From: Bacillota bacterium
GTDB taxonomy: Bacteria; Bacillota; Clostridia; Christensenellales; Aristaeellaceae
Assembly: GCA_023416585.1 (NCBI GenBank)
Contig: JAEZHM010000091.1
Span: forward strand, 82,516-146,515
Direction of reading: 5' to 3'
DNA: 64,000 nucleotides
The notes beneath the pieces are model-generated. The model saw only the letters and a list, made by a program, of their open reading frames with translations, ran no database searches and was not told where the DNA came from. A program made the translations under genes and the position numbers. Positions 8,763 through 17,282 of the stretch are shown one piece after another (positions within the stretch are counted from its first letter, which is position 1; each line of letters opens with the position of its first letter).

Positions 8763-9785
8763 ATGCTGGAAAATCAAAAGAAGATCAGGGTACTTGTCGT
8801 TGATGATAGCAGGGTATCGCGTGAATTGATCGCCAGGGGCGTATCATCCGATCCTCAGATAGAGGTGGCCGCCGTAGCGGGCGATCCCTTTGAGGCCAGG
8901 GACAAGATTATTGAGACGCGCCCCGATGTTATCACCTGTGATGTGGAAATGCCTAAAATGAATGGCATCGAATTTATAAGAAGGCTTTTGCCGCAATACT
9001 TTATTCCAGTCATTATGGTTAGCGCTGTAAGCCAAGTGGTATTTGAGGCCATGGAGGCGGGCGCCGTCGATTTTGTGGTAAAACCGGATCAATCCCCTAA
9101 GGGAGCAGAAACATTTATGCGCGATCTGATTCAAAAAATCAAAACCGCATCAACCGTCAAGGAGCCGCAGCGCAGGCCTGAAAGGACAAATGTTACTGGA
9201 AATATGTCCCATGACGCAAGCTGCCTTATTGCCATCGGTGCATCCACCGGGGGTACAGAAGCAATTTACAGTATTTTGAGCTCGCTTCCGCCTACGGTCC
9301 CGGGAATTGTAATCGTTCAGCATATCCCGCCGGTTTTTTCGAAAATGTTTGCAGAAAGGCTCGATAATCAAACGGCGCTGCATGTCAAGGAAGCGGAGAC
9401 GGGAGATTATGTGGACCCTGGAAAGGTTCTTGTCGCGCCTGGGGATAAGCATATGCGGGTCAAAAAAGTGGGAAAGCGGTACCAGGTGGAGTGCTTCCAA
9501 GGGGAGAAGGTCAACGGTCACTGCCCCTCGGTAGACGTGTTATTTGATTCTGTTGCCAAAGCGGCAGGCGGATGCGCCGTCGGGATTTTACTGACAGGCA
9601 TGGGCTATGACGGTGCAAAGGGGCTTCTTGCCATGCGCCGCCAGGGTGCAAGAACCATCGGGCAGGACGAAAAGACGTCTGTGGTGTACGGCATGCCCAA
9701 GGTGGCCTATGACCTGGGGGCTGTGGAGACACAAGCGGCACTGGGGCAAATTCCCCAGGTGCTATCGAAGATTCTTAGCAGGTGA
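8763..9785 (+). CDS. cheB: receptor methylesterase/glutamine deamidase CheB
   Basis: A 340-residue protein with an N-terminal receiver domain (acidic pair in VVDDSR, phospho-acceptor Asp60 in TCDVEMPKMNG, conserved Lys in FVVKPD). A linker and the C-terminal esterase follow, with catalytic Ser161 in GASTGGTEA, His in VQHIPP and Asp in GMGYDGAKG. It removes methyl groups from receptors when phosphorylated by CheA. Its stop overlaps the region of the cheD start, so the two are probably translated together. Confidence 0.97.
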   Translation: MLENQKKIRVLVVDDSRVSRELIARGVSSDPQIEVAAVAGDPFEARDKIIETRPDVITCDVEMPKMNGIEFIRRLLPQYFIPVIMVSAVSQVVFEAMEAGAVDFVVKPDQSPKGAETFMRDLIQKIKTASTVKEPQRRPERTNVTGNMSHDASCLIAIGASTGGTEAIYSILSSLPPTVPGIVIVQHIPPVFSKMFAERLDNQTALHVKEAETGDYVDPGKVLVAPGDKHMRVKKVGKRYQVECFQGEKVNGHCPSVDVLFDSVAKAAGGCAVGILLTGMGYDGAKGLLAMRRQGARTIGQDEKTSVVYGMPKVAYDLGAVETQAALGQIPQVLSKILSR

Positions 9786-9790
9786 CGGCG

Positions 9791-10261
9791 ATGGAACTTG
9801 TAGTTGGAATGGGAGAATACCTCGTCACCGACAGGGAAGAAGATATTGTACGCACTTTCGCCTTGGCCTCCTGTGTTGCGGTTACAGCTTACAGCCCGGC
9901 AAGAAAGGCAGCGGGCATGATCCATGTGGTTCTTCCGGCGCCCATGGACTTAAGGGACAGTTTTGAGAGACCGAGTTATTTTGCGGAAACGGGCATCCCT
10001 TTGATGATCAACGCCATGTGCCGGAAATTCGGCTTGAAGAAGGAAGAACTCTATATCCATATGTATGGCGGGGCTGACTCGGTTCTCCCGCAGGATATTT
10101 ACAACATTGGGAAAAAGAACATTGATGCCGTGAAGCATGCGCTGCTCGTAATGGGCCTTACGATCCGCAAGGCTGATTTGCGGGGAAGCGATAGCAGGAC
10201 CATCACCATGTACGTGAATACCGGATCTGTGGATGTCTACCGGCAGCCGATTATGTTGTAA
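9791..10261 (+). CDS. cheD: chemoreceptor glutamine deamidase CheD
   Basis: About 156 residues. The CheD active-site pair is visible: Cys28 in ALASCVAV and His45 in GMIHVVLP, with the family Gly-rich strand MYGGADSV. CheD deamidates receptor Gln residues and, in organisms with CheC, also activates that phosphatase; no cheC lies here. The frame allows GTG 9782, but ATG 9791 has AGGTGA at a better distance and gives the usual short N-terminus. It follows cheB directly. Confidence 0.93.
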   Translation: MELVVGMGEYLVTDREEDIVRTFALASCVAVTAYSPARKAAGMIHVVLPAPMDLRDSFERPSYFAETGIPLMINAMCRKFGLKKEELYIHMYGGADSVLPQDIYNIGKKNIDAVKHALLVMGLTIRKADLRGSDSRTITMYVNTGSVDVYRQPIML

Positions 10262-10313
10262 ATAAATGATTTTATTGCTTCATAACTTGTAGGTATCATA
10301 CAGGGTGATATTC

Positions 10314-10475
10314 ATGGCCGCTACGCTGATCTGTATCGGTGACGGCGTGATCATTACCGGCCAGGCAGGGTCTGTTCTGTATAACAATGCTTCCGGTGAG
10401 ATACTTACAGGCTGGAGCAATATAGAGGCTGCCGGTAAACTTTTTGATGATATTTTTCCCCTGGTTTGTGGCTAA
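10314..10475 (+). pseudogene. PAS-domain remnant, 53 codons
   Basis: ATG 10314 to TAA 10473 encodes MAATLICIGDGVIITGQAGS and then VLYNNASGEILTGW...AAGKLFDDIF. This is the first third of a PAS domain: the IGDGVI-T..G.V.Y.N..A..LTGW pattern of sensor kinases and diguanylate cyclases. A functional PAS domain needs about 100 residues, and no continuation is seen in any frame. It lies between cheD and the fused receiver gene. It most likely marks a deleted signalling gene; a short expressed peptide cannot be excluded because AGGGTGAT precedes the ATG. Confidence 0.6.
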
Positions 10476-10532
10476 GGGTTATTGCATGAAGAGGATGGAT
10501 CTGTTGAGCGGCCGTTACAAGGAGGTTGACAA

Positions 10533-11123
10533 GTGAAAATACTGATTGTGGAGGATGATCTGGTAAGCAGGAACTTTTTGAGCAAGATTCTGGAGAAATA
10601 TGGAGAATGTGATCAAGTCATTGACGGTATGGAGACGATTGACGATTTTTTAATGGCGCTGAAGGATAAAGTACCATACCAGTTAATATGTCTTGATATT
10701 ATGATGCCTAAGGTGGACGGCGTGAAAACGCTTAGGGAAATCAGTAATCATGAGAAAGCATTAAAATCGAATACGAATTTCCGTGAAAAAGGGAAAAATA
10801 CTGCAAAACGGAGTATGCAAGAAAAGGAATTGTCTCCTACAATACTAAATGAGACAATACAAATGGCAGAGGGCTATTTCCAAAGTGTATGTGCGATACC
10901 AGACTATCAGCTGGAAGTGACCATGAAAACCGGTACGACCATTCATTTCGACTTTCGTTCCAGGCTGAATACTGCGCGCTTCGGTATGCTTCGGGATGAG
11001 GAGCTATTTGGCAGCGTAAAAACGGACGGAGACTACCTGACCTTCAACAAGGTCGGCCGGATGCCGGTTAAAATCACCGCCTCCGAGTTTATGGATCTTG
11101 TTCTGATCGACCGGGGGAAGTGA
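10533..11123 (+). CDS. truncated receiver domain fused to a DUF2442-like domain
   Basis: A 196-residue protein from GTG 10533, with AAGGAGG upstream. Residues 1-72 are the first half of a CheY-type receiver: acidic pair Asp8-Asp9, acceptor Asp55 in LICLDIMMPKVDG. The second half, with the Thr/Ser switch and the conserved Lys, is missing. An AT-rich, Lys-rich linker (about 73-95) leads into residues 96-196, where IPDYQLEVTMKTGTTIHFDF, FGMLRDEELFGSV and MPVKITASEFMDL match the DUF2442 pattern. The frame is intact throughout. Either a deletion has joined cheY to a neighbour, or this is a real two-domain protein. DUF2442 has no settled function. The domain name is from memory of the family pattern. 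Confidence 0.75.
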   Translation: MKILIVEDDLVSRNFLSKILEKYGECDQVIDGMETIDDFLMALKDKVPYQLICLDIMMPKVDGVKTLREISNHEKALKSNTNFREKGKNTAKRSMQEKELSPTILNETIQMAEGYFQSVCAIPDYQLEVTMKTGTTIHFDFRSRLNTARFGMLRDEELFGSVKTDGDYLTFNKVGRMPVKITASEFMDLVLIDRGK

Positions 11124-11289
11124 GCACATTCAATAAAGTCAAGCTATTTCGGCTTTGAAAAATAGTCAATGACCATTATGGGGGAGATAATGAAAGAAAA
11201 TAGATGATGGATATTTCTGTTTACGGTCTAGTGTGGGGTACATATACTGAATGGTATTATATTATATAATTAAAGGGAGTATTTAATGT

Positions 11290-13092
11290 ATGCAAAAGAG
11301 TTTAAATGGAATGAGGATTTCGAAAAAGCTAACGGTTGCCTTTACCATTATCATCTGCATTACTTTAGTGGTGAGCATTATCGGCATAATTGATATATTC
11401 AGCATTAAGAACGCAGATTCAATGCTTTACCAGGAATATACTTTGGGACTGCAGTACGCTGGTGATGCAGCCGTCATATTACAACAATTGCGATATGATG
11501 TTCTAAAGATTGATAAACTTATGACTGGTGGCAGCACTCAAGATGAAGTCGATAAACTTGTGACTACGGCCCGTAATGAGATGACAAGTGTCAGTAATGC
11601 ATTAAAAAAATGCGAGAGTGTTCTTGTTTCAAAGGAACTTCGCGATTTATTGGCTAGTATTGATGGTCAGTGGTCACAATACATCACTTTGGCGAATCAA
11701 AATCTTGATTATGCTAGCAAATATGACCTTAATAGCTTTGTAAGTAATGCAGGCACTATGGGAAATCTGGGTATTGAATTTAGAGATAACTGCCTCAGCT
11801 TATTCTCAAAACTGTCTCAAAAAGCTTTCGAGATTTCAGTCAGCAATGCAAACCTGGCTACAGTCGGTTTCATTGTAATGGTATTAGCCACCGTCGTTGG
11901 TATTGCTATATCTGCGTTATTGGGCAAAATTCTCACAAACAATCTTAGCTATCCAATTAACAAGGTAGCCTTGATTGCTGAGAAGATCTCCGAAGGAGAT
12001 ATCCATATAGAAAAGATTCTTGAACAAAAGGATTATGAGATAAAACTGCGTAAGGATGAAGTCGGAGCATTGGCTTTATCTTTTGATAAGCTGATCGCCT
12101 ATATTACGGGTCACGTAAAGGCAGTTCAGTGCCTTGCCGAACGAGATCTGACAACGAAGATTGATGTAAAGTCTGAAGCTGATGCGCTTGGAAACAGCCT
12201 ATCATCCTTTGTTCAGAACCTGAATGAAATGATTGCAACAATCACCTTGGCAACTGAGCAAGTCGGCACCGGTTCCTCCCAAGTGGCAAGCGGAGCCCAG
12301 GCTCTGGCAACCGGATCTACGGAACAGGCTTCCTCTGTGGAAGAATTGAGCGTTTCTATAACAAAGATTGCAGAGCAGGCAGCTGATAATTCTGCCAACG
12401 TCAAGGTCGCAACCGAGTACGTGGAGCAGGCAGTATCAGGTGTTAATGCCGGAAATCAGCATATGAAGCAACTGACGGAATCAATGGAGAAAATTGGTTC
12501 CGCCTCCACTCAGATTGCCAATATAACCAAGGTGATAGAGGATATCGCGTTCCAGACCAACATCCTTGCACTGAATGCCGCCATCGAAGCTGCACGCGCT
12601 GGAAACGCAGGCAAAGGCTTTGCTGTGGTGGCTGATGAAGTGCGCAATCTTGCTGGCAAGTCGGCAGAAGCGGCGAAGCAGACTGCAGATCTGATCCGGC
12701 GCTCGGTAGATACCGTGGCAGAAGGTAACCAGATCTCTTCGCAGACCGCACAGATACTGCAGAATGTAGAAGAAAAGGCGAAACTTGTCAACGAGAGCAT
12801 CGTGAAGATCCATCAGGCATCTTCCGAACAGGCTGTCGCCATTGAACAGATAAAGCAGGGGCTTACCCAGGTTTCCTCTGTTGTGCAGACGAACGCTGCC
12901 ACCGCGGAAGAAAACTCCGCAACAAGCGAAGAAATGTCCGCCCAGGCTGCCATGTTACGGCAGGAAGTTGGGAAGTTCAAGCTGGATGCCGGATATGAGA
13001 AAGACAGCATTTCTTCCATTCCTCTGCTTAAGAATCCGTCTGTGTTAAAAAAGCCGGGGTTGAAAGCCGCTTCTGCTTTGGGAAAGTACTAA
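11290..13092 (+). CDS. methyl-accepting chemotaxis protein 1 (four-helix-bundle sensor)
   Basis: A 600-residue receptor. TM1 spans about 14-36, a helical extracytoplasmic domain without Cache motifs (4HB_MCP-like) fills 37-189, and TM2 about 190-212. HAMP is followed by a second HAMP-like stretch, and the cytoplasmic signalling hairpin has its tip at EDIAFQTNILALNAAIEAAR. The tail after the methylation helix runs to a terminal ASALGKY, shared with receptors 3 and 5. It is the first of five receptors in a row; 33 bases separate it from the next. The ligand is unknown. ATG 11290 follows AAAGGGAG. Confidence 0.93.
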   Translation: MQKSLNGMRISKKLTVAFTIIICITLVVSIIGIIDIFSIKNADSMLYQEYTLGLQYAGDAAVILQQLRYDVLKIDKLMTGGSTQDEVDKLVTTARNEMTSVSNALKKCESVLVSKELRDLLASIDGQWSQYITLANQNLDYASKYDLNSFVSNAGTMGNLGIEFRDNCLSLFSKLSQKAFEISVSNANLATVGFIVMVLATVVGIAISALLGKILTNNLSYPINKVALIAEKISEGDIHIEKILEQKDYEIKLRKDEVGALALSFDKLIAYITGHVKAVQCLAERDLTTKIDVKSEADALGNSLSSFVQNLNEMIATITLATEQVGTGSSQVASGAQALATGSTEQASSVEELSVSITKIAEQAADNSANVKVATEYVEQAVSGVNAGNQHMKQLTESMEKIGSASTQIANITKVIEDIAFQTNILALNAAIEAARAGNAGKGFAVVADEVRNLAGKSAEAAKQTADLIRRSVDTVAEGNQISSQTAQILQNVEEKAKLVNESIVKIHQASSEQAVAIEQIKQGLTQVSSVVQTNAATAEENSATSEEMSAQAAMLRQEVGKFKLDAGYEKDSISSIPLLKNPSVLKKPGLKAASALGKY

Positions 13093-13125
13093 GTTGATAA
13101 ACTATGATATCAGGGAGAGAATGAT

Positions 13126-15219
13126 ATGAAGAATCTGTCAATTACCAAGAAGTTGCTAATGATGTCTGTTCCCGCTATGATCTCACTAATTGTTCTTTCC
13201 CTGTTATTTATTTCGATGACTGGCTCAGTAAATCAAAACACGCAACGAACATTGTATGAGGAACTTTATATTCCTACGGCTGCATTGCTTAACGCGGACA
13301 GGGATTTTTATCAGGCATATGTTGCGGAAGATGAAATTGCGCTACTAAAGGCCCGCCAGTCCGCTTCGGAGCAAACAATAGCCTTCGAAAGCCTGATCAC
13401 CGGTTTTCTTGGCAAGGCCAAGCAGGAACTGACTTATTTGGGCACCCAGGAGCCCGCGCCCAGACCATCGGAGCAGTTGGAAGCCCTTGTCTCCGATTTT
13501 TCCAAAAGCGCTCAAAAGGAAATTGATACATTAAGTACGCAAGGGTATGATTTGAGGCCATCAAAATCGCTGGAGACCCTTGTTGCTGACTTTTCTAAAA
13601 ATGCGGCACAGGAACTTGCGCATTTGCAGTCACAGGGCGCTGCTGCAAGGTCGTCCGAAACGTTGGAAAATCTCGTGTCTGATTTTTCAAAAAACGCGGA
13701 AAACAAGCTGGCTCAATTACTGGATCATGGTGCTATTTCAAACGTGTCTCAATTGATGGAAAGCTTTACTGCGGACTTTTCGGAAAACGCGACCCAGGTA
13801 AAAACGCGTATGGATGATGCGTATGCCAAAATAAAGGCCAATCAGGAACTGTACGAAAACTTTCAGCATCCAACGGCAAACGTTACGCTCAAACAGCTTT
13901 ATCAGAAGTTTACCGCAATGTTTGACGAGTGGTACAACACAAACGCCGTGACAAACAATGCCACCGATACGGAAAAACACCTTGCCGCGTTCAATGCCGC
14001 AAGGGAGCAAATCAATCTGATGACGGAGCTGCTTGAGGACTATGCCCAAGGCAGCACAACCGCTATTGCGAGCCAGATAGCAGACACCACTGCGAGTTCC
14101 ATTGTGTTTGTTTCTGTAATAGCCTTACTGCTGACCATGTTGGCTGTTTATGTCATTCATTATTTGAAAAAGAATGTTCTATATATTACCGGTATCAGCA
14201 AAAGGATCGCTCAGGGAGAGCTTCAGCTTACCATTGATGAAAAAACATTCGCAAAGGATGAAATCGGGCAGCTTTCCAAGGCGATGGGCCAGATTCTATA
14301 TAGACTTGGAGATTATCACAACTATCTTACCGAAATCACATCCGTTCTGGATTCTATGAAACAGGGTGATATGAGCATTCATCTGGATCAGGCCTATGAG
14401 GGCGAATTTGCCGCTGTGAAAATCGCCCTGCTTGGGATTTCATCATCCCTGATTGAGACTCTCCATAATATCAACACTGCCGCCGAGCAGGTCTCTACCG
14501 GTGCATCCCAGGTGGCGAGTGGAGCACAAGCGTTGGCCGCAGGATCTACCGAGCAGGCTTCAACCATTGAGGAACTGAGCGCTTCCATTGCAAAAGTTTC
14601 AGGGCAGGCTTCAGAAAATTCTGCAAGTGTCAAGACTGCTACCGAATATGTGGGGCAGGCAAGCAGTTTTGTCAGGAATGGAAGAGAACACATGATGAAA
14701 CTGGATGAGGCGATGGCGAATATCGGCACAGCTTCAAGCCAAATTGCTAATATTACAAAGGTGATAGAGGATATTGCATTCCAGACGAATATTCTCGCAC
14801 TGAATGCCGCCATAGAAGCGGCTCGAGCTGGAAATGCCGGCAAGGGCTTTGCAGTGGTAGCTGACGAGGTGCGCAATCTTGCTGCAAAATCGGCGGAAGC
14901 GGCAAGGCAGACCGCCGAATTGATTGGGCAGTCAACAAGAACTGTTTCCGAGGGAATACAGATTGCTGCCAAGACTGCACAGATATTAAAGAGTGTGGAA
15001 GAAAAAGAAACATTGGTCAGCGAAAGCATCATCAAAATTGACCAATCATCCATGGATCAGGCTGCTGCTATAGATCAGATCAAGCAGGGGCTTGCCCAGG
15101 TATCTTCCGTCGTCCAGACAAACGCAGCAACCGCTGAAGAAAACTCTGCTACCAGCGAGGAAATGTCTGCACAGGCCGGCGCATTACACGAAGAGGTGAA
15201 AAAATTCAAGCTGGATTGA
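13126..15219 (+). CDS. methyl-accepting chemotaxis protein 2 with repeat-built sensor domain
   Basis: A 697-residue receptor with TM1 about 10-32 and TM2 about 324-347. The extracytoplasmic part contains a 31-residue repeat: full copies at 87-117, 118-148, 149-179 and 180-210 and a partial one from 211 to about 229, each with the core LE.LV.DFSK.A..E. The repeats would lengthen the helical bundle or stalk. HAMP and a standard signalling domain follow, with tip EDIAFQTNILALNAAIEAAR. It ends at ...EVKKFKLD and lacks the ...GKY tail of receptors 1, 3 and 5. The ligand is unknown. Confidence 0.93.
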   Translation: MKNLSITKKLLMMSVPAMISLIVLSLLFISMTGSVNQNTQRTLYEELYIPTAALLNADRDFYQAYVAEDEIALLKARQSASEQTIAFESLITGFLGKAKQELTYLGTQEPAPRPSEQLEALVSDFSKSAQKEIDTLSTQGYDLRPSKSLETLVADFSKNAAQELAHLQSQGAAARSSETLENLVSDFSKNAENKLAQLLDHGAISNVSQLMESFTADFSENATQVKTRMDDAYAKIKANQELYENFQHPTANVTLKQLYQKFTAMFDEWYNTNAVTNNATDTEKHLAAFNAAREQINLMTELLEDYAQGSTTAIASQIADTTASSIVFVSVIALLLTMLAVYVIHYLKKNVLYITGISKRIAQGELQLTIDEKTFAKDEIGQLSKAMGQILYRLGDYHNYLTEITSVLDSMKQGDMSIHLDQAYEGEFAAVKIALLGISSSLIETLHNINTAAEQVSTGASQVASGAQALAAGSTEQASTIEELSASIAKVSGQASENSASVKTATEYVGQASSFVRNGREHMMKLDEAMANIGTASSQIANITKVIEDIAFQTNILALNAAIEAARAGNAGKGFAVVADEVRNLAAKSAEAARQTAELIGQSTRTVSEGIQIAAKTAQILKSVEEKETLVSESIIKIDQSSMDQAAAIDQIKQGLAQVSSVVQTNAATAEENSATSEEMSAQAGALHEEVKKFKLD
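13384..13812 (+). repeat. 93-base in-frame tandem repeat inside receptor 2
   Basis: Four full units and one partial unit of 93 bases (31 codons) start at 13384, 13477, 13570, 13663 and 13756. The protein core LE(A/T/N)LV(S/A)DFSK is clear in units 2-4. Units have diverged at the DNA level, so the duplication is not recent. Confidence 0.85.
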
Positions 15220-15415
15220 GATTCTGAAATGGACTCCTTGTCCCCATTTTTCGGCTAAAAGAGCACGCATCAAAAGCGGAGCTTAAAAATGCCGTGGAAT
15301 TTGCGAAATATAGAAGCGTGTGAGGTTACCTATTTGCAGCCGTACCGCACGCATGATGAGCCGAAGCCCAGATTTCTCAATCATGACTTCGGAAGCGAAG
15401 AGGGGATAAGGATTT

Positions 15416-17191
15416 ATGAAAAATTTAACCATCACCATGAAGCTAGTCATCGGCTGTGGACTTGTGCTTGTGTTTATGCTGTTGATTATTGTGCTGTCTC
15501 TGACCAGCATCAATACAATGGGCAATCAAATCACATTATATGGGAATAACACGATACCAAGCATAGAAAACACATGGTCCATGAAAAGGGATATGGCATC
15601 CGTCCAGAGATATCTGCTGCTGGCGCTGATCAAGAAGGATAAACAAGAGATTAAGACCGCGCTGGACATCGCCGGTATGGATGCGAAGTCCGTGCACGAT
15701 ACGTTCACTCAATTTTCTGGGTATTTTGCCGTCCTGGATAAACAGGAGCAAATTGAGAATATAAAGACTCTGCTGGATCAGGCGGCTTCCATAAGGGGAC
15801 AGATCACGGGGCTTTTGCTAAGTTCCGCAATTTTGGATTCCCTGAAAGCACAGGACGTTTTTTTGAAACAATACGTACCTGTTCTTGAGCAGGTAGAAGC
15901 TCTGTTGGATGAGCTTACCAGTGTCACAGATGAAGAAGCGAAAAATCAGGCGGCGGTGGGGGAAACAACGGCAAATACAGCCCTGATCCTGCTTATAACG
16001 GCTGCCGTGATTTCCGTCCTTATGACGGTTGCCATTGTATACTTAATCCGCAGATCGATCTTAAGCCCTGTCAAGGAGATTGAAAAGGTATACGAAAAAA
16101 TGGCGCAGGGGAACATGCAGGCCGAAATTTCTTATGACAGCAAGGATGAGCTGGGGAATATGGCCAGGAGCATGAAAAAGACAAACGCGATGATCGCGTC
16201 CTATATCCGGGATATATCAGATAAATTGAGCCAGTTGTCACGCGGTGACATGAGGCTTCGAATAGATTTGGATTACATCGGTGATTTTGACGCCATTGAG
16301 AAGTCTATGCGGAATACGGCACTGGCCCTGAACCTGACGCTTCACAATATCAGCAATGCCGCCGAACAGGTTTCCACAGGCGCAGCGCAGGTTGCCAGTG
16401 GAGCCCAGGCTTTGGCGACGGGTTCGTCGCAGCAGGCTTCCTCTATTGAGGAACTGAGTGCTTCCGTTACAAAGATCGCGGGGCAGGCCGCCGAAAATTC
16501 CGCCCATGTCAAGGTTGCGACCGGGTATGTAGAGCAGGCCGGAGCTGGAGTGAGTGCCGGAAACAGGCATATGAAACAGCTTACAGAAGCGATGGAGAAC
16601 ATTGGTTCCGCGTCAAATCAGATCGCAAGCATCACCAAGGTGATTGAGGATATAGCGTTCCAGACAAATATTCTTGCATTGAACGCAGCCATCGAAGCAG
16701 CCCGTGCGGGAAATGCTGGGAAAGGCTTTGCCGTGGTAGCGGACGAGGTGCGCAATCTTGCCGCGAAATCCGCCCAGGCGGCAAAACAAACCGCGGAATT
16801 GATCTCACGCTCTGCAACCACGGTGACCGAAGGCTCGCAAATCGCAACGCAGACCGCGCAGTTACTGCATGAAGTGGAAGAACAGGAACGTATGGTCGTT
16901 GAAAGCATCGCAAGAATCAATCAGGCATCTGTAGAACAGGCGGCAGCCATTGAACAGATTAAGCAGGGACTTACCCAGGTATCCTCTGTCGTGCAGACAA
17001 ACGCAGCTACAGCGGAGGAAAACTCCGCAACAAGCGAGCAAATGTCCGCCCAGGCTGTAGCGCTGCGCGAGGAAGTAGGGAAATTCGCCTTGGATTCCGG
17101 TTACGAAACAGATATTCATGATGTCGCTTCTTTGGTCGTTGAGCCGGCCATGGCTTATAAAGAAGCATCACCTTATATGGGAAAGTATTGA
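15416..17191 (+). CDS. methyl-accepting chemotaxis protein 3
   Basis: A 591-residue receptor: TM1 about 7-30, a helical sensor domain of about 155 residues (4HB-like), TM2 about 187-210, HAMP, a second HAMP-like segment (DISDKLSQLSRGDMRLRIDL) and the signalling domain with the invariant tip. It ends in a linker and SPYMGKY, like receptors 1 and 5. ATG 15416 follows GGGGATAAGG. The 196 bases between receptor 2 and this gene hold no feature I can support. Confidence 0.93.
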   Translation: MKNLTITMKLVIGCGLVLVFMLLIIVLSLTSINTMGNQITLYGNNTIPSIENTWSMKRDMASVQRYLLLALIKKDKQEIKTALDIAGMDAKSVHDTFTQFSGYFAVLDKQEQIENIKTLLDQAASIRGQITGLLLSSAILDSLKAQDVFLKQYVPVLEQVEALLDELTSVTDEEAKNQAAVGETTANTALILLITAAVISVLMTVAIVYLIRRSILSPVKEIEKVYEKMAQGNMQAEISYDSKDELGNMARSMKKTNAMIASYIRDISDKLSQLSRGDMRLRIDLDYIGDFDAIEKSMRNTALALNLTLHNISNAAEQVSTGAAQVASGAQALATGSSQQASSIEELSASVTKIAGQAAENSAHVKVATGYVEQAGAGVSAGNRHMKQLTEAMENIGSASNQIASITKVIEDIAFQTNILALNAAIEAARAGNAGKGFAVVADEVRNLAAKSAQAAKQTAELISRSATTVTEGSQIATQTAQLLHEVEEQERMVVESIARINQASVEQAAAIEQIKQGLTQVSSVVQTNAATAEENSATSEQMSAQAVALREEVGKFALDSGYETDIHDVASLVVEPAMAYKEASPYMGKY

Positions 17192-17282
17192 GAAGGTGAG
17201 AGGATACATTTAGTATAGCAGGGATGACCAGTGTAGCGTTAAATGGATTTACGTAAAATGAATAGCGGAGGAGCAGATTAAT

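Noticed and set aside
15289..15549. 86-residue ORF between receptors 2 and 3
   Set aside because: It has a weak GGAG before the ATG but runs 134 bases into receptor 3 in another frame, and its sequence looks like out-of-frame receptor code.
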